Of a stretch of DNA of 64,000 bases, positions 7,908-17,231 are shown piece by piece. The number at the start of each line of letters is the position of its first letter. Position 1 is the stretch's first letter. Location: positions 2,542,001-2,606,000 of the forward strand of contig NZ_CP034842.1 in the NCBI RefSeq assembly GCF_004006635.1, read 5' to 3'. The position numbers and the translations under genes were made by a program. Under the pieces are notes generated by a model, which searched no databases, was not told the DNA's origin, and worked only from the letters and a program-made list of their open reading frames with translations. The stretch is from Fusobacterium necrophorum subsp. necrophorum. Lineage in GTDB: Bacteria; Fusobacteriota; Fusobacteriia; Fusobacteriales; Fusobacteriaceae.

Positions 7908-9554
7908 TTACAAAAACTTTTGAGCTATCTTTACTTTTTTCCCACAAAAAGCAAGTCCTAAAGCCAAGACTTTAGAAATTCCTCTTTGTCTCATTTCGGT
8001 ATCGTATTTCTTTTCTTGGATTTGTTCCAAAGCTTCCTTCGCTTTCTCTTCCAATTCTTCTTCTGTTTTTGCAACTTTACACTCCAAGATAAAGCCGGTC
8101 TTTCTTTTATCCTTCGGTTCTATCGAAATATCGTATCTTCCATAACCACTTTCCAAGTTAGAACGGATTTCATATTCTTTCGATAAGGATAAAATCATCC
8201 CCAAGACTAGATTATGATAATACTTTTCCTCTTGACCACCATCATAATAGCTGACATTGCTTCGCAAAATCTCTTGCAATTTCTTTTCAAAGATCGCAAG
8301 TTCTTCTTGCTTGAAAGCAGACATCATATCTTGAAAGTAATCCACTCCTCCTAAAAAACGATTTAAAAAACTCTTTTCAAAAAATTGATAAATTTCTTGA
8401 TTCGGTATTTTCAACGCATAGCGATGATTCCCCATATTTTTTTCTATCTTTAAATAACCGCTGTGCACCAACAATTGCCAAATCTCTTGTGGATTTTTTA
8501 ATTCTTGAAAGCTAAAAGAATACTCCAAAGTCTTTTGAATTTCTTTGCCTTGAAACACTGCCTGTAACTCTTCAAAAAGATTTCGATTCGCTTGCTCTAA
8601 TACATCATAGATTAAGAAGTTATTGGAAGTGTTCACCCAATAGGCTTCCAATTTTTGATGGGAAATATAGTTAAGAATTGACCATGGATTATAAATCTCT
8701 GTCTTTCCAAAGCGGTATCCATCATACCACTCTTTCACTTCTTCCATTTTGTAATCCAAACCATAATCGTTTAAAGCCCTCTCTACTTCCTGTTCCGTTA
8801 AGCCGAAATAAGAGCTGTATCTCTCATCCAAAACACTATAGACTGCTAAATTATTTAAACCGGAGAAGATCCCTTCCTTTGCCACTCGCAAGATTCCTGT
8901 CATCACTCCCATTTGTAAGTATTCGTTATCTTTTAAGGCTGCACTGTAAAAATTACGGAAGAAAGAAATCGCTTCCTCATAGTAGCCATGTTCATACGCA
9001 GATACAATCGGAGTATCATATTCGTCAATTAAAATTACTACCTTTTGCTGATAATGCTCTTTTAACATTCGAGAAAGGATCTTAAGAGAATTTGTCAGTT
9101 CACTCATGTTTGATTTTTTAGTAATAATCCCTTTAAAGACAGGGATGTCAAATTCATTGGAATTTTCCAATAAAAAACGAAACGAATAAAAAAGCTCTGA
9201 AATGAAAAATCTAATGTCAGAAATCATTTCTTCCCAAGTGTTCCTTTTGGTATCCTTAAACGAAAGAAAAACCACAGGATATTTCCCTTGTTCTGCCATA
9301 TAAGGAGAATGTTCTATCTCCAAGCCTTGAAAGAGTTTTGCATTTTCTTCTTGATTTTGAATATCAAAAAAGTATTGTAACATCGACATATTCAAGGTCT
9401 TTCCAAAACGACGTGGTCTGGTGAATAAAATGGTTTTTCCAATTTCTTGTTGTAATTCTTCTATCCATTTTGTTTTGTCCACATAATAGTAGTTGGCTTC
9501 TCTCAAAACTTTGAAATCGCTAATTCCATTCGGTAATCCTTTTTTTGCTTCCAA
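7908..9554 (-). CDS. AAA-ATPase-like / PD-(D/E)XK nuclease-like protein (DUF1703 family), copy B
   Basis: A 548-residue paralogue of the gene just downstream, with the same order: N-terminal segment, variant Walker A RPRRFGKT (residues 46-53), Walker B LIDEYDTPI, and a C-terminal PD-(D/E)XK-like site with ILECK. It differs from copy A in residues 1-42, in the block between the Walker motifs, and in the last few residues (GKKVKIAQKFL against GKKVRVNYLSQKKT). Start is TTG 9554 with AGAGG 8 bases upstream; a GTG three codons earlier overlaps the ribosome site. It is first of the pair, with a TATAAT at 9585-9590. Function unknown; the fold suggests ATP-dependent nucleic-acid processing. Confidence 0.85.
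   Translation of the reverse strand: MEAKKGLPNGISDFKVLREANYYYVDKTKWIEELQQEIGKTILFTRPRRFGKTLNMSMLQYFFDIQNQEENAKLFQGLEIEHSPYMAEQGKYPVVFLSFKDTKRNTWEEMISDIRFFISELFYSFRFLLENSNEFDIPVFKGIITKKSNMSELTNSLKILSRMLKEHYQQKVVILIDEYDTPIVSAYEHGYYEEAISFFRNFYSAALKDNEYLQMGVMTGILRVAKEGIFSGLNNLAVYSVLDERYSSYFGLTEQEVERALNDYGLDYKMEEVKEWYDGYRFGKTEIYNPWSILNYISHQKLEAYWVNTSNNFLIYDVLEQANRNLFEELQAVFQGKEIQKTLEYSFSFQELKNPQEIWQLLVHSGYLKIEKNMGNHRYALKIPNQEIYQFFEKSFLNRFLGGVDYFQDMMSAFKQEELAIFEKKLQEILRSNVSYYDGGQEEKYYHNLVLGMILSLSKEYEIRSNLESGYGRYDISIEPKDKRKTGFILECKVAKTEEELEEKAKEALEQIQEKKYDTEMRQRGISKVLALGLAFCGKKVKIAQKFL
7933..9026. repeat. Direct repeat block 1, copy in gene B
   Basis: Partner of 6256-7349, near identical over about 1.09 kb. 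The divergence point at 9026/9027 is abrupt, inside the codons for the Walker B strand. Confidence 0.9.
9253..9428. repeat. Direct repeat block 2, copy in gene B
   Basis: Partner of 7573-7748, two substitutions in about 176 bp. It ends abruptly after the RPRRFGKT region, beyond which the N-terminal codons of the two genes differ. Confidence 0.9.
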
Positions 9555-9584
9555 AGAAAACACCTCTCTTCCTTTTTTAACTTT

Positions 9585-9590
9585 ATTATA
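9585..9590 (-). promoter_or_regulatory. -10 element for the AAA/nuclease gene pair
   Basis: TATAAT on the minus strand in GGTATAATAAAG, about 30 bases before the TTG start of copy B and just after a terminator. The -35 region is T-rich without a clear match. Confidence 0.45.
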
Positions 9591-9622
9591 CCATGTAAAA
9601 AAAGAAAAACCATCCTTGTTTT

Positions 9623-9662
9623 AAAAAATTCCGGCTTTTCAAAAGAAAAAATACAGCCGGAA
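9623..9662 (-). terminator. Terminator hairpin before the AAA/nuclease promoter
   Basis: The arms TTCCGGCT (9629-9636) and AGCCGGAA (9655-9662) form a perfect GC-rich stem with an 18-base loop. On the minus strand six T follow. It would insulate the AAA/nuclease promoter from autotransporter transcription. Confidence 0.65.
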
Positions 9663-9760
9663 AGTTTCCCAAAGCTTCCATGACAAAAGTCGCGAGTACT
9701 TTGCCAAAATTCACACATCTTAGAAAACTCACTAAGTATTTTCAAGGCGATTCAATGGGA

Positions 9761-9796
9761 AAAGGGGCAATCCAATAATTTCAGATTGCCCCCTTT
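9761..9796 (-). terminator. Second hairpin downstream of the autotransporter
   Basis: GGGGCAATC (9764-9772) pairs with GATTGCCCC (9784-9792), loop 11 bases, and A/T arms extend the stem on both sides. The minus strand continues with TTTT. Likely terminator, usable in either direction. Confidence 0.65.
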
Positions 9797-9810
9797 GTTA
9801 GAAAAATCCA

Positions 9811-9832
9811 ACTATATCTTATCCGATATAGT
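9811..9832 (-). terminator. First hairpin downstream of the autotransporter
   Basis: ACTATATC (9811-9818) and GATATAGT (9825-9832) form an 8-bp stem. On the minus strand TGGATTTTTC follows. It lies 22 bases past the autotransporter stop. Weak stem, so it may work together with the next hairpin. Confidence 0.5.
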
Positions 9833-9854
9833 CAGAGTAGAAAGTAAAAATATT

Positions 9855-12800
9855 TTAAAAAATCACTCGTAGACCAAGTCCTCCTCGAACATTTTGTCCC
9901 TTGGTATCATAACCAATGTTGGCTGTTACTCCGTATGCTTCATTATCTAGTCCAAGATGCAAATCTGTGCTTAGATTTCCTCTTCGATCTTCTTTTTCTC
10001 CTCGGATGTTAAACCAATCTGCATTGGTGTAGGCTACTCTTGCTTTGTTCTTTCCCTTTGCCACTTCTCCTAATTCATTGCTATAGGAAACTCCAACTCT
10101 TGCAGTCAATGCTCCTCGACTAGTCAAATAATGCTTGTATCCTGCTTCCACTCCGATTTCCGGTTTTACGGAATAGTAATCGTTGGCTTTTACTTCCAGT
10201 CTTACTTCTCCGTTCTTTTCCTTAATCTTTTGGAATCTTCCGTATTCCAATTTCAATTCTCCGTAAGGTTTTACAAAAGTAGATTCACTGGTTCTAAAGG
10301 TTTTACTTAGTTCATTATTGAAAGCAACCCCATACGTCCAGTATCTTGATTTTGCTTGGAAGATGTCATCCACTACCAAATATCTACGATGCATTTTATT
10401 TCTTCCTATAAAGATTTCTCCCGAGGTTGTCCAATTCAAACTGTTATTATGGTCATAGGCTCGAGATTTGAAGATTCCCAATTTTGCTTGTAGCATTTCT
10501 TCTTTCGATTTTCCGATATCTTTGAATTTCAATTCGTTATGAACCAAACCTGTATACCAACCTGTTGTATTTCCAAGTTGTACGGTTTCACTTTCGTGTA
10601 AGTAAGCAAATCCTTGGGCATGATTCGTATAATCAATAATTCCTGCCGTATCTGTGTTGTATTCTCCTCGCATTCCAAAGGCTTTTATCTTGTTAGAATC
10701 TTTGGACTTCGTATCCCATTCTTTCTTAAGATACTTCAATTCTTGATCCAAGATTTTTCCTGTTGCTTGGATTCTTTGTTGTACATTCGCATATTGGTGC
10801 CCCATCATTTCGTCGGTTGCTTGGAAGAACAAAATTCTTTCATTGTTTCCAATTCCGTTTAATTTTTGGAACAATTGATTTTCACGACTTCCTAATGCTT
10901 CCACTCCATATCGTTGTTCCAATCCGTCTAAGAAGTTATAAGTATCTTTCTTATCTACCGGGGTTGCTTGATTTCCTGCCCAAACGGTATAAGGGGCTTT
11001 TACCAGATAAGCACTTCGGATTGTGTAATCCGGTAATTGAGTAATAGATGCCATCCAATTCAAAGAACCAGAATAGATAGACCATTTTTCAATTCCTGAT
11101 TTTCGAATCACTTCATTGTATGGTTCTATCATTTCTTGACTCAGTTGAATGTATTTGCTGTTGGTATATTTTGTAGCTTCCGTACCTATTATCAAATCAG
11201 CTTCCGTTAATCCAGGAAGTGCTCCAAGGTTTGTAATAGGTTTAGTATAATTAATTCCTGAAGTATTGATATACATTCCTATAGAAGACATTGGAATATC
11301 ATTTGGAACTCTGTTAGGAATTGCTTGCACATCTACTATTGTTGGAGTTTTTACTATTCCATTTGTTATAATTGTTGCCTCTGGGGCTCCTGCAGGTGCA
11401 TGAATTTTAACATCTCCCATTTCTTTACTCATATCTGCAGCTTCAATTTTCTTTGTAATATTAATACTTCCATAATTTTCGATAATAGCTCCATTGACAT
11501 AGAATAATCCATATCCTTTGTCTGCATTGACATTGACAGTAGCTCCTGAATGATTTATAAATCGGCTCCCTTTCATCACTGCAACTCCTATTTGCCCCTT
11601 ATTTCCACTTCCAACCGTGTAAATATGTCCATAGTTTTCTCCGGTTGCTCCTTCTTCAATGAACATTCCTATATTCTTCTTAGGAGCACTCACTTCAATA
11701 TTTCCGTAGTTTATTGCCTTTGATCCTGTTCCTGTTGCATACATTCCTATGCTATCAGGAGTTGTTACTCGAATTGTTCCATGGTTTTCAATATTTCCAA
11801 GACCTCTTATAACTTTAATTCCTGAGTGAGGTGGATCTTCTTCAGCATATCCGGCAGCCATTCCAATTCCGTATCTTTTATTATCAGGATCTGTTATATC
11901 TGAAGCAGACACATTGATATCTCCATAGTTTTTTACAACACCAGGAGTTGAAGAAGCTCCTTTTAGATAACTGTAAATCCCTACATTTCCAATTCCATTT
12001 GCAAAATCGATATTTCCATAATTTTTCGTCGGACCGGAAACATAAAGTCCGTAATTTTCATCTCCGGCGGAAACTAAATGATTGTAATTTTCAATGTTTC
12101 CTGCCTGATCTGCAGAGTATAAGAAGATTGTATCCTTCCCTAATGATACATTTCCAGTATTTCCCGCATATCCGGTTGTCACCGTATTTCCTTGCCCTGT
12201 CATAACATAGCCGAAAGAACCGTCTCCTATTGTCATATCGGATGTTTTACTATTCAAAGTTTGATGATCTCCTGCAAGATATACCGCTACTCCTTCTTTA
12301 TTTTTTCCTAAAGAAGCACCAATAGATAATTTCGCTCCATTTTCAATTGTTACTTCTCCTTCTTTCGAATAAATTCCTATTCCTCCCTCTCCAGCTGAAA
12401 TTTCTGAAATTGCACCGGAATTGACATTTCCTCCGTATATTCCTATAGATTGTTTTCCTGCCACTACTTTACCATCGTTCACAATAGTGCTATTGATTCC
12501 ATTGGCTGAAAAAATTCCCAAACTTGGATTAGCCGGATTAGAAGAATCTCCTATGGTGATGCTGCCACTATTTTTCATAATATGACCTGCAATCGTTACA
12601 TTTTCCGAATGCATTCCTATAGATTGATCTCCGGTTAAAGAAATTGTTCCCGCATTTTCAATATTTCCCCCGGCTTTTTGAGACATTCCCACTGCTTTGC
12701 TGGAACTGCTTTCTATTGTCGCTCCGGTTTGGTTTTCTAATGTTCCACCTTCCGTACGCATTGCCAAAGAATTTTCTCCTACTTTGATATTTCCTTTGTT

Positions 12801-15800
12801 GACTCCGGTATTTTCGACTACATAAATTCCGGAACCGTTCTTTCCAATTTCAATCTTTCCGTTAGGCTCATTCGTAATTGATGTAGAAGATGCTGTTTTT
12901 GCTCCATACAAAGCGGAAGATCCATCACCGGTTAAAGAAATTGTACCTGCATTGGATACAGCCCCTCCATTTGTAGCATATACCCCCACCACTTTTTTAT
13001 TGGTGGAAGAAATATTGGTTGCTGATTTTAAATTTACTGTAGAATGGTTAGCATTCATAAAAATTGTTTCATCATTTGCAACAGCTTTTGTATTTTCATA
13101 ATTTAATGTACTATTTGTAGCATTGATATAGGTATAAGGATTGGTGGAAGTTAAAGTTAAGTCATCCTTGAAATTTGTTCCGGATGTTAAATTCACTCCC
13201 TCCAACACATAGGTAGCCGAATCTTTGTCGATAATAGCAATGCTTCCTCCTGTTCCTAAGAACTTGCTATTTAGACCTGCAATTTTAAATCCTGCCGATC
13301 CTTTTCCTATGGTATAAGTACCTGCCGTTACGTTGATCTCAGAAGCTGTTGCATTGACTCCCACGCTTCCTTCTTTCACAGAAATATCTCCGCTGGAATT
13401 TAATCTTCCATTTTTCATTAATATTCCACTGCTTCCAGTTACTTGTGAAAAATCAATGTTACCGGAATGGTTAATGATGGAAGTTGCTCCGGGATATGCT
13501 ACAGTATCATTAGGAGCATAAATACCAAATAGCCCAGATTTTCCATTAATTCCTTTGATATTTCCACTATTAGTAATATTAATATGCTTTTCCCAAGCAG
13601 GAAGAGAAGAAGTGATTTTGTTTGTTCCCCAAATTCCTACACCGTTAGTCCCCAATTCAATGTCTCCGGAGTTTTCCAATTTCGAATTGGAAGCTCCGAA
13701 TAAAGCGATACTGTTTTCCCCTGCTCCGTTGATAGCATCCATTTTAATACTTCCACTGTTGATTCCTGTTCCAAAGTCAACGACGATTGCAGTTCCTTTT
13801 TTCTTGGAGAAATCTATCGTTCCTTTATTTTCCACTTTTACAGTCGTATTATCCGCTGCTCCATCAAAATTAGCCTGTGCAATCGCGATATTTTGAGAGG
13901 AAGCATCCGTTCCTGTCATTTTTTTACCAGATTCCACAGTAACATTAGAATTCAAAAAATCTACTCTATAATATTTATCAATTGTCGCACCGGTATGATT
14001 ATCTAAATTAACATCACTATCTATAGATAAAGAAGCTTTTGTTGCTTTATACGCTTTAAAATTCGGACTACTATTAATTGTGTCAATTTTGACATTACTT
14101 CCCAAAAAATTATTGATTTGACTAATATCCACAGTGCTTAATCCTATAGCACTTGTATTTGGACTTGTATTATCCAATACAAATAGAGTCGAATTTTCAT
14201 CTAATGTTAATTCTATTTGATTTGATCCACTTCCAGTAAACATGGTATTTAATTTATCTGCAGTTTGCCCTGAGGTTGTTCCAGGGGTTGTATCTTTAAA
14301 GTAGAAAGCGGTCGCTTTATTCGTTAATTTCCCGGTTATAGGTCCCTGTAAAGCAAACTTTCCTTCTGCATTATTGCTTCCACTTGTATAGTTATAGAAT
14401 AATAAAGTTCCATCTCCATCTGCTTCTAATTTGGTTGTTCCTCCTAATTTAATGATTGCCTTATCTGCAAAAAGACCTAAAGCTTTATTTTCTGCTCTCA
14501 TGGTTCCGCCGGTAATCTCCGTGTTAGAAGAAGGATTTTTTGCATACAAAGTGATCGATTTTTCTCCAGAAGTCAAAAGTTTTCCACTTGTCATTGTAAA
14601 TTTTCCTATATTATATACCCCTGTTACTTTAGTCCCGGATAAAGAAATCGTTCCTTGATTTCCTCCAGAAGATGCTGCATCATTTATAACCATCCCAACA
14701 ACTCCGTTTAAACCGGCGTTTCCTTCAATCTTAGCATTGTTTGTATTTACAATCTCTGCTCCTAATTGAGAAAACATACCGATTCCCTTGGTTACATTGG
14801 AAAGCTTAATATTTTTGTCATTGCTAGCGACTGCCTGATGCGAATTCTCAGATTTTTGAGCAACCATACCAATATTTTCCGAACCACCAGTAATATTAAT
14901 ACTTCCTTTATTGATTGCTTCCGGAGTCAACGGAGCTGTGTCGTCTGTAGCAAAACTTCCCAAATCCACTCTCATTCCTATATTTTTAGTTCCACTAACT
15001 GAAATAGTTCCACTGGTATCATTGGTAATATTGTCATCTGATTTTAATATCATAACCATACCGGTATTTCCTTGCCCACCGGAGACTTCAATAGTTCCTT
15101 CATTTTTAACCTTATCTTTGTAGGCTCGAATAGCAGAGGTATTGGTTAATGAGGAATCTTCCAAGACAGCAATTCCCGAAGAAAGAGAATTTCCAGATCC
15201 ATTATTTCCTTTAATATTGATGGTTCCTCCTGCATTAGAAAAAGTCATCTTTTCTTCTGATACTCTGGAAGATAATTTTAATCCATAACTTTCAATTCCA
15301 CCCATATTTATTGTTCCATTATTTTGTACTGTAATATGCGTTTTGTCTGAGCCAGGAGCATATATTTGTATTCCGATGGAACTTTTTCCATTAAAATTAA
15401 TGTTTCCACCATTATCGTTGATTAGTCTATAATCACTTAAACTTCTAGTATCATTATCTTCTGTCGTTAAAATCAAGCCTATTTTATATCCCATATATCC
15501 TCCGGGTGTAATTACATATCCCATATTATCTACTACATCCGGAGTTCTCGTAATAGGAATACTTCCCCCTCCTAACTTTGTAGAAAGATTTAGTGTTCCA
15601 CTCGTAGAAGCCTCTATTTCTTCGCCACTTTTCTTTATTTTCCCTTTTTTATACCCTCCTATTAAATCATCTGTTTCTTCTACAATATCTGTAATAGTTC
15701 CGATATTAGAAACTTCTCTTACTCCTTGAGTGGTTGAAGCATAAATAGTATCTGTTTGTATTTCGAATCCGACCACTAGAGGTCCTTTCAATTTTACTAT

Positions 15801-16985
15801 TCCTCCATTTTTTACCTTTCCATTAATTAGATTATCTAAAGTAGCCACTCTGGATCCTCCAACGAGAAATGCTTGCCCGTTATAAGGTCTTCCGTCAGCA
15901 GCTTCCTTATCTTTTTGAGATTGTGTTAAAGGATTGATGGAATCTATGGTTACATCCTGTTGAAAAGTTGCAATTCCTCCTCCTGTTCTTCCTGTGTAAT
16001 CAAAAAATACTTTTAATAACGTATTCCCAGTTGAATCCCAACTATGTCTTAAGGATGGAGAATTAGTATTTGCAACTGTTAAAGTTTGATTTGAACTTGA
16101 ATTAGTAAAAGAATTAGGAGTTCCGATATTTGGAACGTATGCTCCCCCATTTGTACCATTTCCACAACCTGTCATAGAATTACAAAAAGACCCTAATTTT
16201 ATATTAAAAGTAGGTGGATTGGGTAGACTGACTTGAACAGGATCCGGTGCCACCGGATTAAATGGAGTGATCGCTACTACCGGCGGTGTTGGTGGAGTCG
16301 GTTCTCCGGGAATATTCAATATAGTTGGCGGATTAATCACTATCGTTGGAGAAGTTATACTGATAGGATTTTTTACCACTTCTTTTGGCTTAACTGAAGC
16401 CCCTAATTCTATTGATAAAACCGGTTCTTGTGCTACTGTAGTACTTGCTATCCCATAGTCACTTCTTAATCCTTCTCTTGCAGAAGAAGTTGCAGCATAC
16501 GGGTCTGTTGATTTCGGTATTTCTCCATAGCGTAAACTATCAGGGGAAATATTTCTTACAAATAAATCATTACTTCTCGTAAAAATTCCTGCATAAGGAT
16601 ATTTTTCCTTCTTATCTCCTCTTCCATTGTAGCTTACTGACCAGTTATTATATAAATAATTCATTCCGAATTGCCAAGAACTCCACGGAGATTTTACCAC
16701 TTGATCTCCTTGTTCCATTAATTGAATCAATTCTAATTTTGCACCGCTCAACAATTTATTGTTTTCCGCTCGCAACCTCTCGAAGCTTCCTGTCATACTT
16801 TCCAAAGATTGTCCTATTTCCGGTCTTGTCATCAAAACTACCTGTTCTGTTACCATCTCTTCTGCGAAAGCTTTCATTCCCAACATTAAAAAAACGATAG
16901 CCACTCCTGTGGAAAATGGAATCGACTTGTATCGTTTCGCCATCGCACGCAAGTGTTTTTCCATTTGATATAATGGATTCTTCAT
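9855..16985 (-). CDS. Very large autotransporter adhesin (type V secretion), 2,376 residues
   Basis: The N-terminus (KNPLYQMEKHLRAMAKRYKS, then a hydrophobic run ending KAFAEE) is the long signal segment shared by fusobacterial autotransporters. After it come a conserved region with WSSWQFGMNYLYNNW and KYPYAGIFTRSNDL, a proline-rich linker (about 205-262), and about 1,800 residues of repeats built on the theme N-x-G-x-I/T with spaced Gly/Ser. That pattern is expected for a beta-helix passenger. The last 290 or so residues form the barrel and end in LGLRVIF, with the terminal Phe recognised by BamA. I see no serine-protease GDSGS motif, so an adhesin or other binding role is likely, as for RadD- or Fap2-class proteins, but the exact relative is not recognised. 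Start ATG 16985 is chosen over GTG 16994, which overlaps the AAGGTG ribosome site. Confidence 0.9.
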   Translation of the reverse strand: MKNPLYQMEKHLRAMAKRYKSIPFSTGVAIVFLMLGMKAFAEEMVTEQVVLMTRPEIGQSLESMTGSFERLRAENNKLLSGAKLELIQLMEQGDQVVKSPWSSWQFGMNYLYNNWSVSYNGRGDKKEKYPYAGIFTRSNDLFVRNISPDSLRYGEIPKSTDPYAATSSAREGLRSDYGIASTTVAQEPVLSIELGASVKPKEVVKNPISITSPTIVINPPTILNIPGEPTPPTPPVVAITPFNPVAPDPVQVSLPNPPTFNIKLGSFCNSMTGCGNGTNGGAYVPNIGTPNSFTNSSSNQTLTVANTNSPSLRHSWDSTGNTLLKVFFDYTGRTGGGIATFQQDVTIDSINPLTQSQKDKEAADGRPYNGQAFLVGGSRVATLDNLINGKVKNGGIVKLKGPLVVGFEIQTDTIYASTTQGVREVSNIGTITDIVEETDDLIGGYKKGKIKKSGEEIEASTSGTLNLSTKLGGGSIPITRTPDVVDNMGYVITPGGYMGYKIGLILTTEDNDTRSLSDYRLINDNGGNINFNGKSSIGIQIYAPGSDKTHITVQNNGTINMGGIESYGLKLSSRVSEEKMTFSNAGGTINIKGNNGSGNSLSSGIAVLEDSSLTNTSAIRAYKDKVKNEGTIEVSGGQGNTGMVMILKSDDNITNDTSGTISVSGTKNIGMRVDLGSFATDDTAPLTPEAINKGSINITGGSENIGMVAQKSENSHQAVASNDKNIKLSNVTKGIGMFSQLGAEIVNTNNAKIEGNAGLNGVVGMVINDAASSGGNQGTISLSGTKVTGVYNIGKFTMTSGKLLTSGEKSITLYAKNPSSNTEITGGTMRAENKALGLFADKAIIKLGGTTKLEADGDGTLLFYNYTSGSNNAEGKFALQGPITGKLTNKATAFYFKDTTPGTTSGQTADKLNTMFTGSGSNQIELTLDENSTLFVLDNTSPNTSAIGLSTVDISQINNFLGSNVKIDTINSSPNFKAYKATKASLSIDSDVNLDNHTGATIDKYYRVDFLNSNVTVESGKKMTGTDASSQNIAIAQANFDGAADNTTVKVENKGTIDFSKKKGTAIVVDFGTGINSGSIKMDAINGAGENSIALFGASNSKLENSGDIELGTNGVGIWGTNKITSSLPAWEKHINITNSGNIKGINGKSGLFGIYAPNDTVAYPGATSIINHSGNIDFSQVTGSSGILMKNGRLNSSGDISVKEGSVGVNATASEINVTAGTYTIGKGSAGFKIAGLNSKFLGTGGSIAIIDKDSATYVLEGVNLTSGTNFKDDLTLTSTNPYTYINATNSTLNYENTKAVANDETIFMNANHSTVNLKSATNISSTNKKVVGVYATNGGAVSNAGTISLTGDGSSALYGAKTASSTSITNEPNGKIEIGKNGSGIYVVENTGVNKGNIKVGENSLAMRTEGGTLENQTGATIESSSSKAVGMSQKAGGNIENAGTISLTGDQSIGMHSENVTIAGHIMKNSGSITIGDSSNPANPSLGIFSANGINSTIVNDGKVVAGKQSIGIYGGNVNSGAISEISAGEGGIGIYSKEGEVTIENGAKLSIGASLGKNKEGVAVYLAGDHQTLNSKTSDMTIGDGSFGYVMTGQGNTVTTGYAGNTGNVSLGKDTIFLYSADQAGNIENYNHLVSAGDENYGLYVSGPTKNYGNIDFANGIGNVGIYSYLKGASSTPGVVKNYGDINVSASDITDPDNKRYGIGMAAGYAEEDPPHSGIKVIRGLGNIENHGTIRVTTPDSIGMYATGTGSKAINYGNIEVSAPKKNIGMFIEEGATGENYGHIYTVGSGNKGQIGVAVMKGSRFINHSGATVNVNADKGYGLFYVNGAIIENYGSINITKKIEAADMSKEMGDVKIHAPAGAPEATIITNGIVKTPTIVDVQAIPNRVPNDIPMSSIGMYINTSGINYTKPITNLGALPGLTEADLIIGTEATKYTNSKYIQLSQEMIEPYNEVIRKSGIEKWSIYSGSLNWMASITQLPDYTIRSAYLVKAPYTVWAGNQATPVDKKDTYNFLDGLEQRYGVEALGSRENQLFQKLNGIGNNERILFFQATDEMMGHQYANVQQRIQATGKILDQELKYLKKEWDTKSKDSNKIKAFGMRGEYNTDTAGIIDYTNHAQGFAYLHESETVQLGNTTGWYTGLVHNELKFKDIGKSKEEMLQAKLGIFKSRAYDHNNSLNWTTSGEIFIGRNKMHRRYLVVDDIFQAKSRYWTYGVAFNNELSKTFRTSESTFVKPYGELKLEYGRFQKIKEKNGEVRLEVKANDYYSVKPEIGVEAGYKHYLTSRGALTARVGVSYSNELGEVAKGKNKARVAYTNADWFNIRGEKEDRRGNLSTDLHLGLDNEAYGVTANIGYDTKGQNVRGGLGLRVIF

Positions 16986-17026
16986 CTTTTTCACCTTCTA
17001 TTATCTAAGAATTTATAAATCATATT

Positions 17027-17058
17027 ATTATAATATATATTTCTCCATGAAAAATCAA
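17027..17058 (-). promoter_or_regulatory. Autotransporter promoter region
   Basis: On the minus strand TTGATT (17053-17058) is followed after 17 bases by TATTAT, overlapping a perfect TATAAT at 17027-17032. The leader to ATG 16985 is only about 35 bases, so there is little room for regulation by a structured leader. Confidence 0.5.
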
Positions 17059-17130
17059 GATATTTTAATTTAAAAACAAACATTTTGTATTGAAATAATA
17101 TTTCCATCGTTTTATGAAATTTTGAGAAAA

Positions 17131-17181
17131 GAAAAAAAACAAAAGCAAAAGCCAAACTCTTTCAAGTCCAGCTCTTGCTTT
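17131..17181 (-). terminator. Terminator closing the long hpt-to-Na/Pi-transporter operon
   Basis: AAAGCAAAAGC (17142-17152) pairs with GCTCTTGCTTT (17171-17181) with one mismatch. On the minus strand TTTTGTTTTTTTT follows. It lies 51 bases past the transporter stop, between it and the autotransporter promoter. Confidence 0.7.
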
Positions 17182-17231
17182 CTTAATTCTTTTGGAAACT
17201 CTTATTTAGTATCCTTCTATTTTTACTGCTA

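Noticed and set aside
6222-9554. Tandem AAA/nuclease genes as an insertion sequence or transposon
   Set aside because: No terminal inverted repeats, target duplication or transposase-like catalytic motif was seen; the repeats are within genes and direct.
9503-9745. 80-codon minus-strand frame before the AAA/nuclease pair
   Set aside because: It covers a terminator hairpin, the TATAAT and the ribosome site of copy B; these explain the sequence better than a protein.
10614-16968. Many plus-strand frames opposite the autotransporter
   Set aside because: They mirror the repeat structure of the real gene on the other strand and lack ribosome sites and sensible composition.
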